DNA of 64,000 nt from GAS368 sp965227745 (GTDB lineage Bacteria > Verrucomicrobiota > Verrucomicrobiia > Opitutales > Opitutaceae), in the NCBI GenBank assembly GCA_965227745.1, contig OZ245769.1, positions 868,001 to 932,000 of the forward strand, in the 5' to 3' direction. Positions 45,540-53,925 of this stretch are shown here, piece by piece. Position 1 is the stretch's first letter, and each line of letters starts with the position of its first letter. The position numbers were made by a program, and so were the translations under genes. The notes under the pieces are model-generated. The model had not been told where the DNA came from. It ran no database searches and worked only from the letters and a program-made list of their open reading frames with translations.

Positions 45540-46586
45540 TCAGGTCGATGCCGGCCGGATGCTAGCGCCGTCGACCCACGCCGGCGGGATGAGGATCTGC
45601 CGCGGCACCTCGGGGATCCCGTGCTCATTGTGCATCAGCTGCGTGGCGACGAGGTCCACCGCGGCGGCGGCGACATGCGCGCGCCGATGGTGGATCCCGG
45701 CCAGACCGTTCATGCGGTCCGTCCAGTCGTGGACGACGAGACCGACGTCGTCCGGAATCCGCAGCCCGAGCCGGGCCAGCCACTCGGGCACATAGGTGTC
45801 GAAGGAGATGATCACGTCCGGTCGGTGGCGCGAAACCCAGGTGGCAAAGACGCGCTCGCCGGTCGGCACGTTGTCCGGGATGACTAGGAGGGGGACGCGC
45901 CGGGCGGGCGGTACCTTCTGCTGGTAGTGCAGCAGCGCGCCGGAGTAGGTGTGGTCGGCGCGGGAGTCGATCCACTGCGTGATGGCAATGCCGATGCGGC
46001 GGTAGCCGCGCCGCTCCAATTCCTGGGTGGCGCGGAGGATGCCGTGCATCATGTTGGTGCTCGCACGGTGCAGGGCAGGGGACTGCAGGCCGTACCCGAA
46101 GGTGGCCGCGGCAAACGGCGCGAAGTCGAGCTGCGCGCTGAACACTCGCGACGACTGGGGTGACACAATGATGCCCTCGACTCCGCGGGCGCGAAGAATC
46201 GAGTGGAGGCGTCCGGGAGTGAGGCCGCCGCCGCCGAGGAAGAACTCTTCCGCGCGATACCCGTGACGCTCCGCGCGCTGGCGGATGTCGGCGAGCGTCA
46301 CATATTGGTAGGCGCGGTCGTGGAGCTCGTCTTCGGGGATATCATCACGGATCACGCCGATGGCAGCGCGCACGCGCCGTCCCTTGGCACTGCGTACCAT
46401 CGTCATCAGGCGGGCGATTTGGGGATTCGGCTGATAGCCGATCTTTTTCGCGGCGCGCAGCACACGGTCGCGTGTCTCGCCGGAGACGTGCGGGGAGTTG
46501 CGCAGGACGCGCGACACGGTCATCGCGGAGACGCCGGCGACGATCGCGACGGCGGTGAGGTTTTCGGTGCGGGCGGGGCGGGCCAC
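45540..46586 (-). CDS. LacI-family transcriptional regulator
   Basis: This repressor has about 348 residues. The N-terminal HTH reads LTAVAIVAGVSAMTVSRVLR, the hinge region KIGYQPN follows, and a periplasmic-binding-protein-like effector domain contains RRIGIAITQWIDSRADHTYS and PDVIISFDTY. The GTG at 46586 gives an N-terminus (MARPARTENLT) at the normal distance from the HTH. Upstream GTG 46601, TTG 46622 or ATG 46667 are in frame, but the last would place the operator inside the gene. The gene is divergent to the TIM-barrel gene, with operator copy 3 between them, so it is probably autoregulated and controls copies 1 and 2 as well. Confidence 0.9.
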   Translation of the reverse strand: MARPARTENLTAVAIVAGVSAMTVSRVLRNSPHVSGETRDRVLRAAKKIGYQPNPQIARLMTMVRSAKGRRVRAAIGVIRDDIPEDELHDRAYQYVTLADIRQRAERHGYRAEEFFLGGGGLTPGRLHSILRARGVEGIIVSPQSSRVFSAQLDFAPFAAATFGYGLQSPALHRASTNMMHGILRATQELERRGYRRIGIAITQWIDSRADHTYSGALLHYQQKVPPARRVPLLVIPDNVPTGERVFATWVSRHRPDVIISFDTYVPEWLARLGLRIPDDVGLVVHDWTDRMNGLAGIHHRRAHVAAAAVDLVATQLMHNEHGIPEVPRQILIPPAWVDGASIRPAST

Positions 46587-46626
46587 GAAGCGAAGCAACA
46601 CAGAGTGGACGGCGATTTCCAATCCT

Positions 46627-46641
46627 TTGTTATCATAACAG
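46627..46641. promoter_or_regulatory. Predicted LacI-type operator, copy 3
   Basis: TTGTTA-TCA-TAACAG differs from copies 1 and 2 in two of 15 positions. It lies between lacI (about 40 bases upstream of its start) and the divergent TIM-barrel gene (100 bases upstream of its ATG, the same distance as copy 2 to its gene). Confidence 0.65.
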
Positions 46642-46741
46642 CGCGATGCGCTTTGCGCCGGACGCACGCTCGCGTCAAATCACCGGACGCTGCGATCTTC
46701 ATGGTCGTCGCGTGACCCACCCCAACCCCTACTCCCTTCTC

Positions 46742-47713
46742 ATGAATCGTTCCACGCCGTCCCGTCGTGAGTTTGTCCGCCTGGCCGCCGGGGCCGCGGC
46801 GCTGGCCGGGACCGGCCTGGTGGACTCGGTGCTCCAGGCGGCTTCAACCGGGGCGGCCCCGGTACCAAAAGGCGCTTTCAAGCTGCGCTACGTGCTCTCG
46901 ACCAATCTCTACGGCACTCTGCCCATCGCCGAGATTGTGCCCGAGGTGCATGCGACCGGTTGCGAGGGCCTCGATGTCTGGGCCGGGCGCTGGGGTAACC
47001 AGCGTGAGCAGATCGACGCGCTGGGGCATGAGCGGTTCGCCGCGATGCTTAAAGAGCGTGCGGTGAAGGTATCGACTTATACCTGCATGGATCCCGGGTT
47101 CCCGAAATCCGAGCCGCACATCCACGCGATGAAACGCTTCGGGGGAGATACGATCGTGGCCGGCTTTGGCGGCGGTGGACCTGGCGCCAAAGACCTGCGC
47201 GGGGACGAACTGCGACGGGCGATCCGTGGACAGGTGGAGAAACTGAAGCCCATTTTCGCCAAAGCCGGGGAACTCGGCGTCAAACTCGCCATCGAGAATC
47301 ATCTCAACGGTCTGCTCGAACCGGTGGAGGGCATCATGATCCTGGCCGAGGAACTGCCGGAAAAGCACGTGGGCATCGCGCTCGCTCCGCTGCATCTGCC
47401 GCAGGATGCGACCATGCTGGGCAAGCTCGTCGGCGACCTGGGCGAAAAAATCCTCTACTACTATGCGTGGCAGCGGGGTGACGGTAGCGGCGACATTCCG
47501 CCGGCGCAGCAGAAGAAGCAGCTCCCCGGCGTGGGGCCGCTCGATTTCACGCCGATGCTGGCCGCCCTGCAGCGCGGGCGGTACGACGGGTGGACATCGA
47601 TTTTCATGCACCCGACGCCGCGCGGCGCACCGATGCATCCGACCGTACGCGAGTGCACCGTCGAATGGAACCGGGCGCGTGCCTACCTCGACGGCATCGT
47701 GGCCAAACTGTGA
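46742..47713 (+). CDS. Tat-exported xylose-isomerase-like TIM-barrel protein
   Basis: This 323-residue protein is of the sugar phosphate isomerase/epimerase (AP_endonuc_2) fold. A twin-arginine signal begins it (TPSRREFVRLAAGAAALAG). The barrel includes GCEGLDVWAGRWGNQ, VSTYTCMDPGF, VKLAIENHLNG (a metal-ligand glutamate region) and DGWTSIFMHPTPRG. Related exported TIM barrels, often beside DUF1080 genes, take part in the 3-keto-glycoside pathway in Bacteroidetes, as hydratase or isomerase. The DUF1080 remnant at 50.1 kb and the divergent LacI regulator make a similar role here possible (inference). Confidence 0.85.
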   Translation: MNRSTPSRREFVRLAAGAAALAGTGLVDSVLQAASTGAAPVPKGAFKLRYVLSTNLYGTLPIAEIVPEVHATGCEGLDVWAGRWGNQREQIDALGHERFAAMLKERAVKVSTYTCMDPGFPKSEPHIHAMKRFGGDTIVAGFGGGGPGAKDLRGDELRRAIRGQVEKLKPIFAKAGELGVKLAIENHLNGLLEPVEGIMILAEELPEKHVGIALAPLHLPQDATMLGKLVGDLGEKILYYYAWQRGDGSGDIPPAQQKKQLPGVGPLDFTPMLAALQRGRYDGWTSIFMHPTPRGAPMHPTVRECTVEWNRARAYLDGIVAKL

Positions 47714-47733
47714 CCGCGGACGGGAGAGAACTC

Positions 47734-50028
47734 ATGGAGACGAAACCTCACTTGCTTACACGATGGATCGCCGCGCTCGTGCTCAGCGGGGCGCTGCTCG
47801 CGACATTGTTTCCGGTGGCCGGCCGCGCCAGTGAGCCTAAGGACCCGCTGCTTGAGCCTCCCGCGATCAACACTCACCCCGGCCCGGAGTATCAGGACGA
47901 CGTGCGCTGCGCCGCGATGGTGATCGGCATGGACCGCACCCGTGGTGGCCGCATTTGGGGCTGTTGGACCGGGACCGGCGACAACGTGGAATCCTACTTC
48001 ATCCTCGCGACGTCCGACGATGGCGGCACGACGTGGTCGAAGCCGCGGGTCGTGATCGATCCGACAGATCTACCGGGCCAGCCACCACGCTATTCGCTGA
48101 TCGGCAACCTGTGGTGCGATCCGTCGGGTCGGATGTGGCTGTTCTTCGATCAGTTCATGAAAGGCGCGGCCCAGACGGGGTGGTACATCACGTGTGACAA
48201 TCCCGATGCCGCCGAGCCCACTTGGTCGGCGCCGAAGCTGATGAGCAACGGCTCGACGCTCAACAAGCCGACGATTTTGAAGAACGGCGACTGGCTGCTG
48301 CCGGTCGCGTTGTGGGAGCCGGGGCGCGCTGGCCTCCAGCGGCCGAACGTCGCGACCGATCCGCACGAGCACGAGCCCGGCGCGCATGTTTTTGGGTCGA
48401 GCGATCAGGGCAGAACGTGGAAGCGACGTGGCGGCACCTCGGTTCCGGCAGCCAACGTTAACTTCTATGAGCACATGATCGTCGAGCGGCGCGATGGCAG
48501 CCTGTGGATGCCCATGCGCACGAAAGCCGGCATCGAGGAGAGTTTTTCGGCGGACGGAGGTGTGACGTGGAGCGAGCCGCGGCTGTCGGCGATCAAGAAC
48601 CCGAGCACGCGGTTTTTCATCCGGCGGCTGGCGTCGGGCAATCTGCTGCTGGTGAAAAACGGCGCGATCGGCGTGCGCGCACCCGGGCGCACGCATCTCA
48701 CGGCATTTTTGTCTGAGGACGATGGTGGGACCTGGCGGGGCGGGCTGCTGTTGGATGAGCGGACGGCAGTGACCTACCCGGATGGATTTCAATCGCCGGA
48801 TGGCGCGATTCGCATCCTTTACGACCTGAATCGCCATGGTGATGCGGAGATCCTGCTCGCGACGTTCCGCGAGGAGGACGTGCTGGCGGGCAAGCTGGTC
48901 AGCTCGGGTGCGCGGTTACGCCACATCGTGAATAAGGCCCGGGCGGTGGGATTGTCCGAATCGGTGCTCGCCGATCCGTCATGGAGGGCGCGATTCGCGG
49001 CGGATGCCAAGCGCGATTTCTTCAGCGTGCCGTCCGAGGCGGGCAGCGGTGAGACGACCTACGCCGACGCCGCGCTGCGTGAGCTGTCGGACGGCTCGTG
49101 GGTGGTGGCGATGCGGCCGGTGCGAGGTGAAGCGAAACCGGTAGGAGCTCCCGTCTTGTCGCGCAGTGTCGATCAAGGGAAGACGTGGACGAAGCCCGCA
49201 GCGTTGCAGATCGAGCTGCCGTCAGGCGGTACGACCATGGCGGGGCCTGCCGAATTTTTAGCTCACGGCAAGCAGGGGCTGACGTTCTTCACGACGCAGG
49301 GGAGTGCCGGGTCCGAGGGCTGGAGCGGTTGGATGGCGCGCGGCGATGGAGAATGGCAGGCGGCAAAGGAGCCGGTCGCGCTGGCGGCGGGATTGGGCGC
49401 GCAGACTTTTGCGCGCAATCCTGTCCTTATACGTGACGGACGCATTTTGGTGCCCTTCCAGCACTACGGCACCGCGTCCGGCTCAGCCATGACCGATCCG
49501 CGCCTGGGCGTGCTCGCAAGCGACGATGGCGGGCAGACGTGGACGAAACACGGCGAAATCCAGCTCGGGCCGATCCATCGACACTTCGACTGGGATGAAA
49601 CCAATCTCGTGGAACTTGAGGGAGAGCGAATAGTGATGCTGATCCGGCCGTCGGCGGCGATGGGGCTGGTCTACGTGGCCGAGTCGGTCGACGGCGGGAA
49701 GACCTGGCCCGCGGCCGCCACTTTGCGGCGCGCGCCATCGAACAGTTCGGCGACTTACTACAGTTTGGGCGGGCAGGCGGTCGCGATGATCCACAATCCC
49801 GGCGCGAAGCTGTCGCTGTGGGTCAGTTTCGACGGGATGAAAACCTGGCCGTACCAGCGCGTGCTGGCGGCGACCACGACGGTCGGGCCGAAGGAGTACA
49901 TGAGCTACCCGCATGGCTTCGTCAGCGGCGACAAGGCGTGGCTGCACGTGGCTTTCGTCGATAAGCGCGAGCGCGTGATGCACTACAGCGCGAAGCTGCC
50001 GTCGCTCGCGGACGCACCGGCCAAATGA
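47734..50028 (+). CDS. Exported double BNR/sialidase-fold protein
   Basis: This 764-residue protein is about twice the length of its neighbours and appears to contain two propellers. The first (about 40-425) has AINTHPGPEYQDD, TSDDGGTTWSKP, SSDQGRTWKRRG and SEDDGGTWRGG. The second (about 440-760) has SRSVDQGKTWTKP, ASDDGGQTWTKHG and SVDGGKTWPAAAT. A signal peptide precedes (ALVLSGALLATLFPVAGRAS). ATG 47734 has a GGGAGAG ribosome site upstream. Fusion of two propellers suggests an enzyme with a second domain for binding or a different cleavage step. It lies 20 bases after the TIM-barrel gene. Confidence 0.85.
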   Translation: METKPHLLTRWIAALVLSGALLATLFPVAGRASEPKDPLLEPPAINTHPGPEYQDDVRCAAMVIGMDRTRGGRIWGCWTGTGDNVESYFILATSDDGGTTWSKPRVVIDPTDLPGQPPRYSLIGNLWCDPSGRMWLFFDQFMKGAAQTGWYITCDNPDAAEPTWSAPKLMSNGSTLNKPTILKNGDWLLPVALWEPGRAGLQRPNVATDPHEHEPGAHVFGSSDQGRTWKRRGGTSVPAANVNFYEHMIVERRDGSLWMPMRTKAGIEESFSADGGVTWSEPRLSAIKNPSTRFFIRRLASGNLLLVKNGAIGVRAPGRTHLTAFLSEDDGGTWRGGLLLDERTAVTYPDGFQSPDGAIRILYDLNRHGDAEILLATFREEDVLAGKLVSSGARLRHIVNKARAVGLSESVLADPSWRARFAADAKRDFFSVPSEAGSGETTYADAALRELSDGSWVVAMRPVRGEAKPVGAPVLSRSVDQGKTWTKPAALQIELPSGGTTMAGPAEFLAHGKQGLTFFTTQGSAGSEGWSGWMARGDGEWQAAKEPVALAAGLGAQTFARNPVLIRDGRILVPFQHYGTASGSAMTDPRLGVLASDDGGQTWTKHGEIQLGPIHRHFDWDETNLVELEGERIVMLIRPSAAMGLVYVAESVDGGKTWPAAATLRRAPSNSSATYYSLGGQAVAMIHNPGAKLSLWVSFDGMKTWPYQRVLAATTTVGPKEYMSYPHGFVSGDKAWLHVAFVDKRERVMHYSAKLPSLADAPAK

Positions 50029-50059
50029 GCCGAGTTCGGCGTCACTATTTTTCCGGATC

Positions 50060-50488
50060 ATGAAAATCCCTGCTCAAGCCCCGAACGGCGCACATCGGCG
50101 GGCGGTCTGCTCGTTGATTTCAGTTTTGCGCACGGCCGTGACGGCCGCCGGTGAACCCGCGTGGCGGCCGCTGTTCAAAGGGCGGAACCTCGACGGCTGG
50201 GAGACCTATCTGGCGAAGCCGCAACAGTCAGTCCATTATGCCGGCGAGAAGCGGGATGCCAAGGTCGGTCACGCGGGAGCGCTCGGCGTGAGATATGACC
50301 CAACCAAGGTGTTTTCCGTGGTTAACGGTCGCGTAGTGATGCGGCTCACTGAAGCGGCTTTGCTGGAGGGCGGTGAGCGCCAGCCGGCGCGGGCGGGCCG
50401 GGTTCAGCGGCAATCGGAAGGCGCCGAGCACTTCATCTGCCGTATCGAGTGGCGGCCGATTCGCGAGGTGCCGGCAGCGCTGCGCTGA
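50060..50488 (+). pseudogene. DUF1080 gene with internal deletion
   Basis: The 142-residue frame opens with sequence matching the N-terminal strand of DUF1080 (3-keto-disaccharide hydrolase) proteins: AWRPLFKGRNLDGWETYLAK and DPTKVFSVVNGRVV. It ends with a match to the family's last strand, QSEGAEHFICRIEWRPIRE. Normal members have over 200 residues. The central ~110 residues, which hold the active site, are missing and replaced by an Arg/Ala-rich stretch (LLEGGERQPARAGRVQ). The reading frame remains open, so it may be transcribed, but an active enzyme is unlikely. Confidence 0.7.
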
Positions 50489-50526
50489 GCTGATGCCCAG
50501 ATGTGTCCGGAATAATTTTACCCCTT

Positions 50527-51750
50527 ATGAAACAGTTTTTGATCCTTTCCCCGGTCTCGCGGAGGTTATTGGCCCGGGTCGTGCGATGGGCGTGCGTGGG
50601 TTTGGGTGCGGCCACGCTTCATGGCGCCAACGCGCCGCAGGCCACCGATCCCTTCGTGATCTCGAGGGACACGGCGACCTACGGAAAACGCGTGAGCCAG
50701 CAGATCCCCGCGATTGCGCGCGTCGGCTCGCGTTGGTTCTGCATCTGGTACGGCGTGAACAAGGGCGCGCCGGGCATCTCGGGCGAAGGCAACGGCTGCT
50801 ACAATACGCTCGCGATGTCCGATGACGGCTGCCGAACCTGGAAGGAGGTCGCGTACTTCGTGCCTAATCCGGCGGTGGAGGTGCAGAGCGTGATCGATCC
50901 GCGCTTGTTTGCGACGCCGGAGGGGAAGCTGCTGATCCTTATCCCAGTCACGGCACAAAAGGGGCGCCAGCGCAGCGTGTGGTCGATGCTGCTGACGAAT
51001 CCCCTGGGCGCGCGCGAGGCGTTTGCGTTTGGCCCGCCGGCTTTCGTGGATTTTGGTTTCGTCGGCAGCGCGGCGCTGATCGGTGGAGAGGTGTACTTCA
51101 CGGCGAATCAAAACACCCCTGCCGGCCTTCCACCCTGGCCGGCCCATACGGGCATGAAACTGCACCGCGTGGTCTCGACGGCGCGCGACCAGATCAAGAC
51201 GGAACTTGTCGCTTCGCTGCCGTATGCCGCGGCGGACGGGAGCCTGAACACGTTTTTTGAAACGTCGCTGGCGGAAACCAGCCCCGGGCACCTGTTGGCC
51301 TTCTTCCGGACCCCCGAGGGGCAATACACCACGCGCAGCGCCGACCGCGGAAACACCTGGAGCGCACCGAGCGCGTTCACCGCGCAGCCCAATGCCCGCG
51401 GTACCAAGGCCGACGTTGCGCGCTCGCCGTCGGGCCGGCTGGTGCTGGCGTTCAATCGCAAGGAGACCGGCCGGGCCGACATGTGCGTCGCCCTCTCTTC
51501 CGATGGCGGCGCGACCTGGCCGCAGCACTATGTCTTCGACGACCGCACCGCGCCGGGGACGTCTTACCCGCACGTCGCCTTTGGTGCCGACGCCGCGGGC
51601 AAATATGACGGCAGGATCTACGTCGCGTACGATCATGGTCGGGGAAAGCTCGCGCCGGACTACACTCAGGAAATCACGATCGCCGTGATTCCGGAGGAGT
51701 CGGTCGCTGCCGGGAAGCCCACGAGCGAGCGCTTCATCGTCTCGCCATGA
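50527..51750 (+). CDS. Exported BNR/sialidase-fold protein 4
   Basis: This 407-residue protein has a signal-like N-terminus (LLARVVRWACVGLGAATLHG). It has propeller blades with MSDDGCRTWKEVAYF, RSADRGNTWSAPSAF and LSSDGGATWPQHYVFDD (Asp boxes) and a closing GRIYVAYDHGRG block. ATG 50527 is preferred; a GTG at 50503 is in frame. The stop overlaps the ATG of the cytochrome gene (ATGA at 51747), so both are made together. As with the other BNR proteins of this locus, the enzymatic activity is not determined. Confidence 0.85.
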   Translation: MKQFLILSPVSRRLLARVVRWACVGLGAATLHGANAPQATDPFVISRDTATYGKRVSQQIPAIARVGSRWFCIWYGVNKGAPGISGEGNGCYNTLAMSDDGCRTWKEVAYFVPNPAVEVQSVIDPRLFATPEGKLLILIPVTAQKGRQRSVWSMLLTNPLGAREAFAFGPPAFVDFGFVGSAALIGGEVYFTANQNTPAGLPPWPAHTGMKLHRVVSTARDQIKTELVASLPYAAADGSLNTFFETSLAETSPGHLLAFFRTPEGQYTTRSADRGNTWSAPSAFTAQPNARGTKADVARSPSGRLVLAFNRKETGRADMCVALSSDGGATWPQHYVFDDRTAPGTSYPHVAFGADAAGKYDGRIYVAYDHGRGKLAPDYTQEITIAVIPEESVAAGKPTSERFIVSP

Positions 51751-53921
51751 AGGGGGTGACCGGGTGGAAACGACTCTGCTGGGTGGGATGGCTCGGCGGG
51801 ATATTGCCGGGCTTGGCCCACGCGAGTCCGGTGGTCGCTGGGTTTGAGCGATTTTATCGTGAGGAAAACGGTGACGGCGCCGCCGCGGTGGAGGGCGGAC
51901 TCCTGCTGCTCAACGAACTCAACTGCGTGGCGTGCCATGCGCCGCCCGCGGCTTGGGCCGCGCGGCTGCCGGGCCGGGGAAAAATTGTCCTGACGGGCGT
52001 GGGCGCGCGGCTCGAGCCGAAGTTCCTGGGCGAGTTCGTGCAACGGCCCCAGCAAGCGAAACCGGGCACGCTGATGCCACGCATCGTGACGAACGCGGAG
52101 GAGGGCGGCGCCGCGCTCGCCGCGTATCTCGGGTCGCTCCCGACGCCGGCGCCTGCGCAGGTATTTCCGCCGGGCGACCGCGCGCGAGGCGAGCGGTTGT
52201 TCAATTCCGTCGGATGCGTGGCCTGTCACGCGCCGGGGAGCGCGCCAACCGCGTATGCATCTGTTCCGCTCGGACTCGCCGCGCACTATGAGCGAAACGC
52301 GTTGGCGGCGTTTATCCAGAATCCACTACACCTGCGTCCCGCGGGCCGGATGCCGGCCACGGAGCTTTCCGATAAAGAGGCGGCGGACCTCGCCGAGTTT
52401 CTCGGCACGAAGTCGTGGCCGGGGTTCGGTTCTGCGGCGTCGGGTGAGATCGCCGCCGGTCGCGCGCAATTCGTCGCGCGCAATTGCGCGGCCTGCCACC
52501 TCGCCGGCGAAAAGGAGCCCGCGTCGCGCGTGGCGGCAGCAGCGGCATTGGCGACCCTGCGGGTGGATCGCGGGTGCCTTTCAGCGGCACCCGGAGCGAG
52601 GGCGGTGGATTTTAGTTTGGACTCCCGCCAAATCACGGCGCTCGCGGCAGCGCTCCGCGTGCTTCAGCGCGATGGCGCGCCTCCCGCGCAGACCGCGGTG
52701 CAGAAGGTGCAGGCGCGATTGGAGCAGTTGAACTGTCTCGCGTGCCATGAGTGGCGCGGCCGGGGCGGGGTGGAGGCTGCGCGCGCGACGCGTTTTACCA
52801 CGTTGGACAGCGGGGCGGAATCGCTCGGCGAACTGGGCCGCCTGCCGCCGACGCTCGACCAAGCCGGCCGCAAGCTGACTCCGGAGTGGATCGCGAAACT
52901 GCTGTGGGGCGAGTACGGCGGCGTGCGACCCTACCTCAGTGTCCGCATGCCGCGCTTCGGCCGGGAGAGTTCGGCGGACCTGATGGGCTGGCTGGCAGAG
53001 GCGTGCCAACCGGAGCAGCCGATGGAAATCGACACGAGCGGCGGCAAGGGGCACCAGCGCTCCGCCGCCGGTCGCACGCTGCTCGGCATCGGCGCGGGCG
53101 GACTCGGCTGTGTGAATTGCCACGGCATCAAGGACCGACAGCCCAATGGCATTCACGCGATCAACCTGACCCACACGGCGCGGCGCCTGCAGCCGGAGTA
53201 TTTCAAAGCCCTGCTGTTGGACCCGCAGAAGATCCAGCCGGGGACGATCATGCCGCCGTTGTTCACGGCGCGGGCGGAGGCCGACAAGGAGATCGAGGCC
53301 ATCTGGACCTATTTCAAGGAACTCGACCAGAGCCCGCGCCTGCCCGAAGGGTTGGAGTCGGCCGAGGCGTTCGAGCTGAAGCCCCGGGACGAAGGCCGAC
53401 CGATCATCTTCCGCACCTTCCTTGAGGGCGCGGGTGTGCAGGCGGTGGCGGTGGGAGATCCCTCGGGGGTTAACGCCGCGTTCGACTCCTACGAAGTCCG
53501 CTGGGCGCTCGTCTGGCGCGGGCGTTTCCTCGATGCGAAATCGAACTGGGAGGAAAGGCCGATGAAGCCGGTCAAGCCGCTCGGGGAAAACGCGCGCCTG
53601 CTGCCGGCTCACGTGCCGTTCGCGCAGTTGAGCGAGCCCAATGAGCCGTGGCCCACCGCGTTTGGCCGCAAGTCCGGTTACACTTTCCTCGGTTATAGAT
53701 TGGGTCGCGACGGCGTGCCCACGTTTCGCTACGCAGTCGGCGACCTCGAGGTCGAGGACACGCTGCGGCCCGCGCGGGACGGCGCGGCATGGCGGCGCAC
53801 GTTGATCGTCCGCGGGCGAGGAACTGGGTGGTATTTTCGCGGCACGGCGATCGGAGCGACAGCCCAGCCCGTGATCTGGAAAGACGGCGCCGCGACGATC
53901 GAGGAACTGGTCTCATTCTAA
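51747..53921 (+). CDS. Exported pentaheme c-type cytochrome
   Basis: This 724-residue protein carries five CxxCH heme motifs at about residues 60 (CVACH), 157 (CVACH), 247 (CAACH), 330 (CLACH) and 455 (CVNCH). Methionine candidates for the sixth heme ligand lie in PGTLMP, AGRMPATE, SVRMPRF and PGTIMPP. A signal peptide precedes. The C-terminal ~190 residues have no heme motif and look like a beta-rich domain (FRTFLEGAGVQAVAVGDPSG, RTLIVRGRGTGWYFRGTA). Together with the next gene it could pass electrons from periplasmic sugar oxidation to the respiratory chain. Such cytochromes occur beside PQQ- or propeller-type dehydrogenases in this phylum. Confidence 0.88.
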   Translation: MKGVTGWKRLCWVGWLGGILPGLAHASPVVAGFERFYREENGDGAAAVEGGLLLLNELNCVACHAPPAAWAARLPGRGKIVLTGVGARLEPKFLGEFVQRPQQAKPGTLMPRIVTNAEEGGAALAAYLGSLPTPAPAQVFPPGDRARGERLFNSVGCVACHAPGSAPTAYASVPLGLAAHYERNALAAFIQNPLHLRPAGRMPATELSDKEAADLAEFLGTKSWPGFGSAASGEIAAGRAQFVARNCAACHLAGEKEPASRVAAAAALATLRVDRGCLSAAPGARAVDFSLDSRQITALAAALRVLQRDGAPPAQTAVQKVQARLEQLNCLACHEWRGRGGVEAARATRFTTLDSGAESLGELGRLPPTLDQAGRKLTPEWIAKLLWGEYGGVRPYLSVRMPRFGRESSADLMGWLAEACQPEQPMEIDTSGGKGHQRSAAGRTLLGIGAGGLGCVNCHGIKDRQPNGIHAINLTHTARRLQPEYFKALLLDPQKIQPGTIMPPLFTARAEADKEIEAIWTYFKELDQSPRLPEGLESAEAFELKPRDEGRPIIFRTFLEGAGVQAVAVGDPSGVNAAFDSYEVRWALVWRGRFLDAKSNWEERPMKPVKPLGENARLLPAHVPFAQLSEPNEPWPTAFGRKSGYTFLGYRLGRDGVPTFRYAVGDLEVEDTLRPARDGAAWRRTLIVRGRGTGWYFRGTAIGATAQPVIWKDGAATIEELVSF

Positions 53922-53925
53922 ACTC

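Noticed and set aside
42976..51750. Calling the BNR proteins true sialidases with a sialic-acid pathway
   Set aside because: Asp boxes alone do not prove GH33; no FRIP motif and no sialic acid lyase, kinase or epimerase genes are present.
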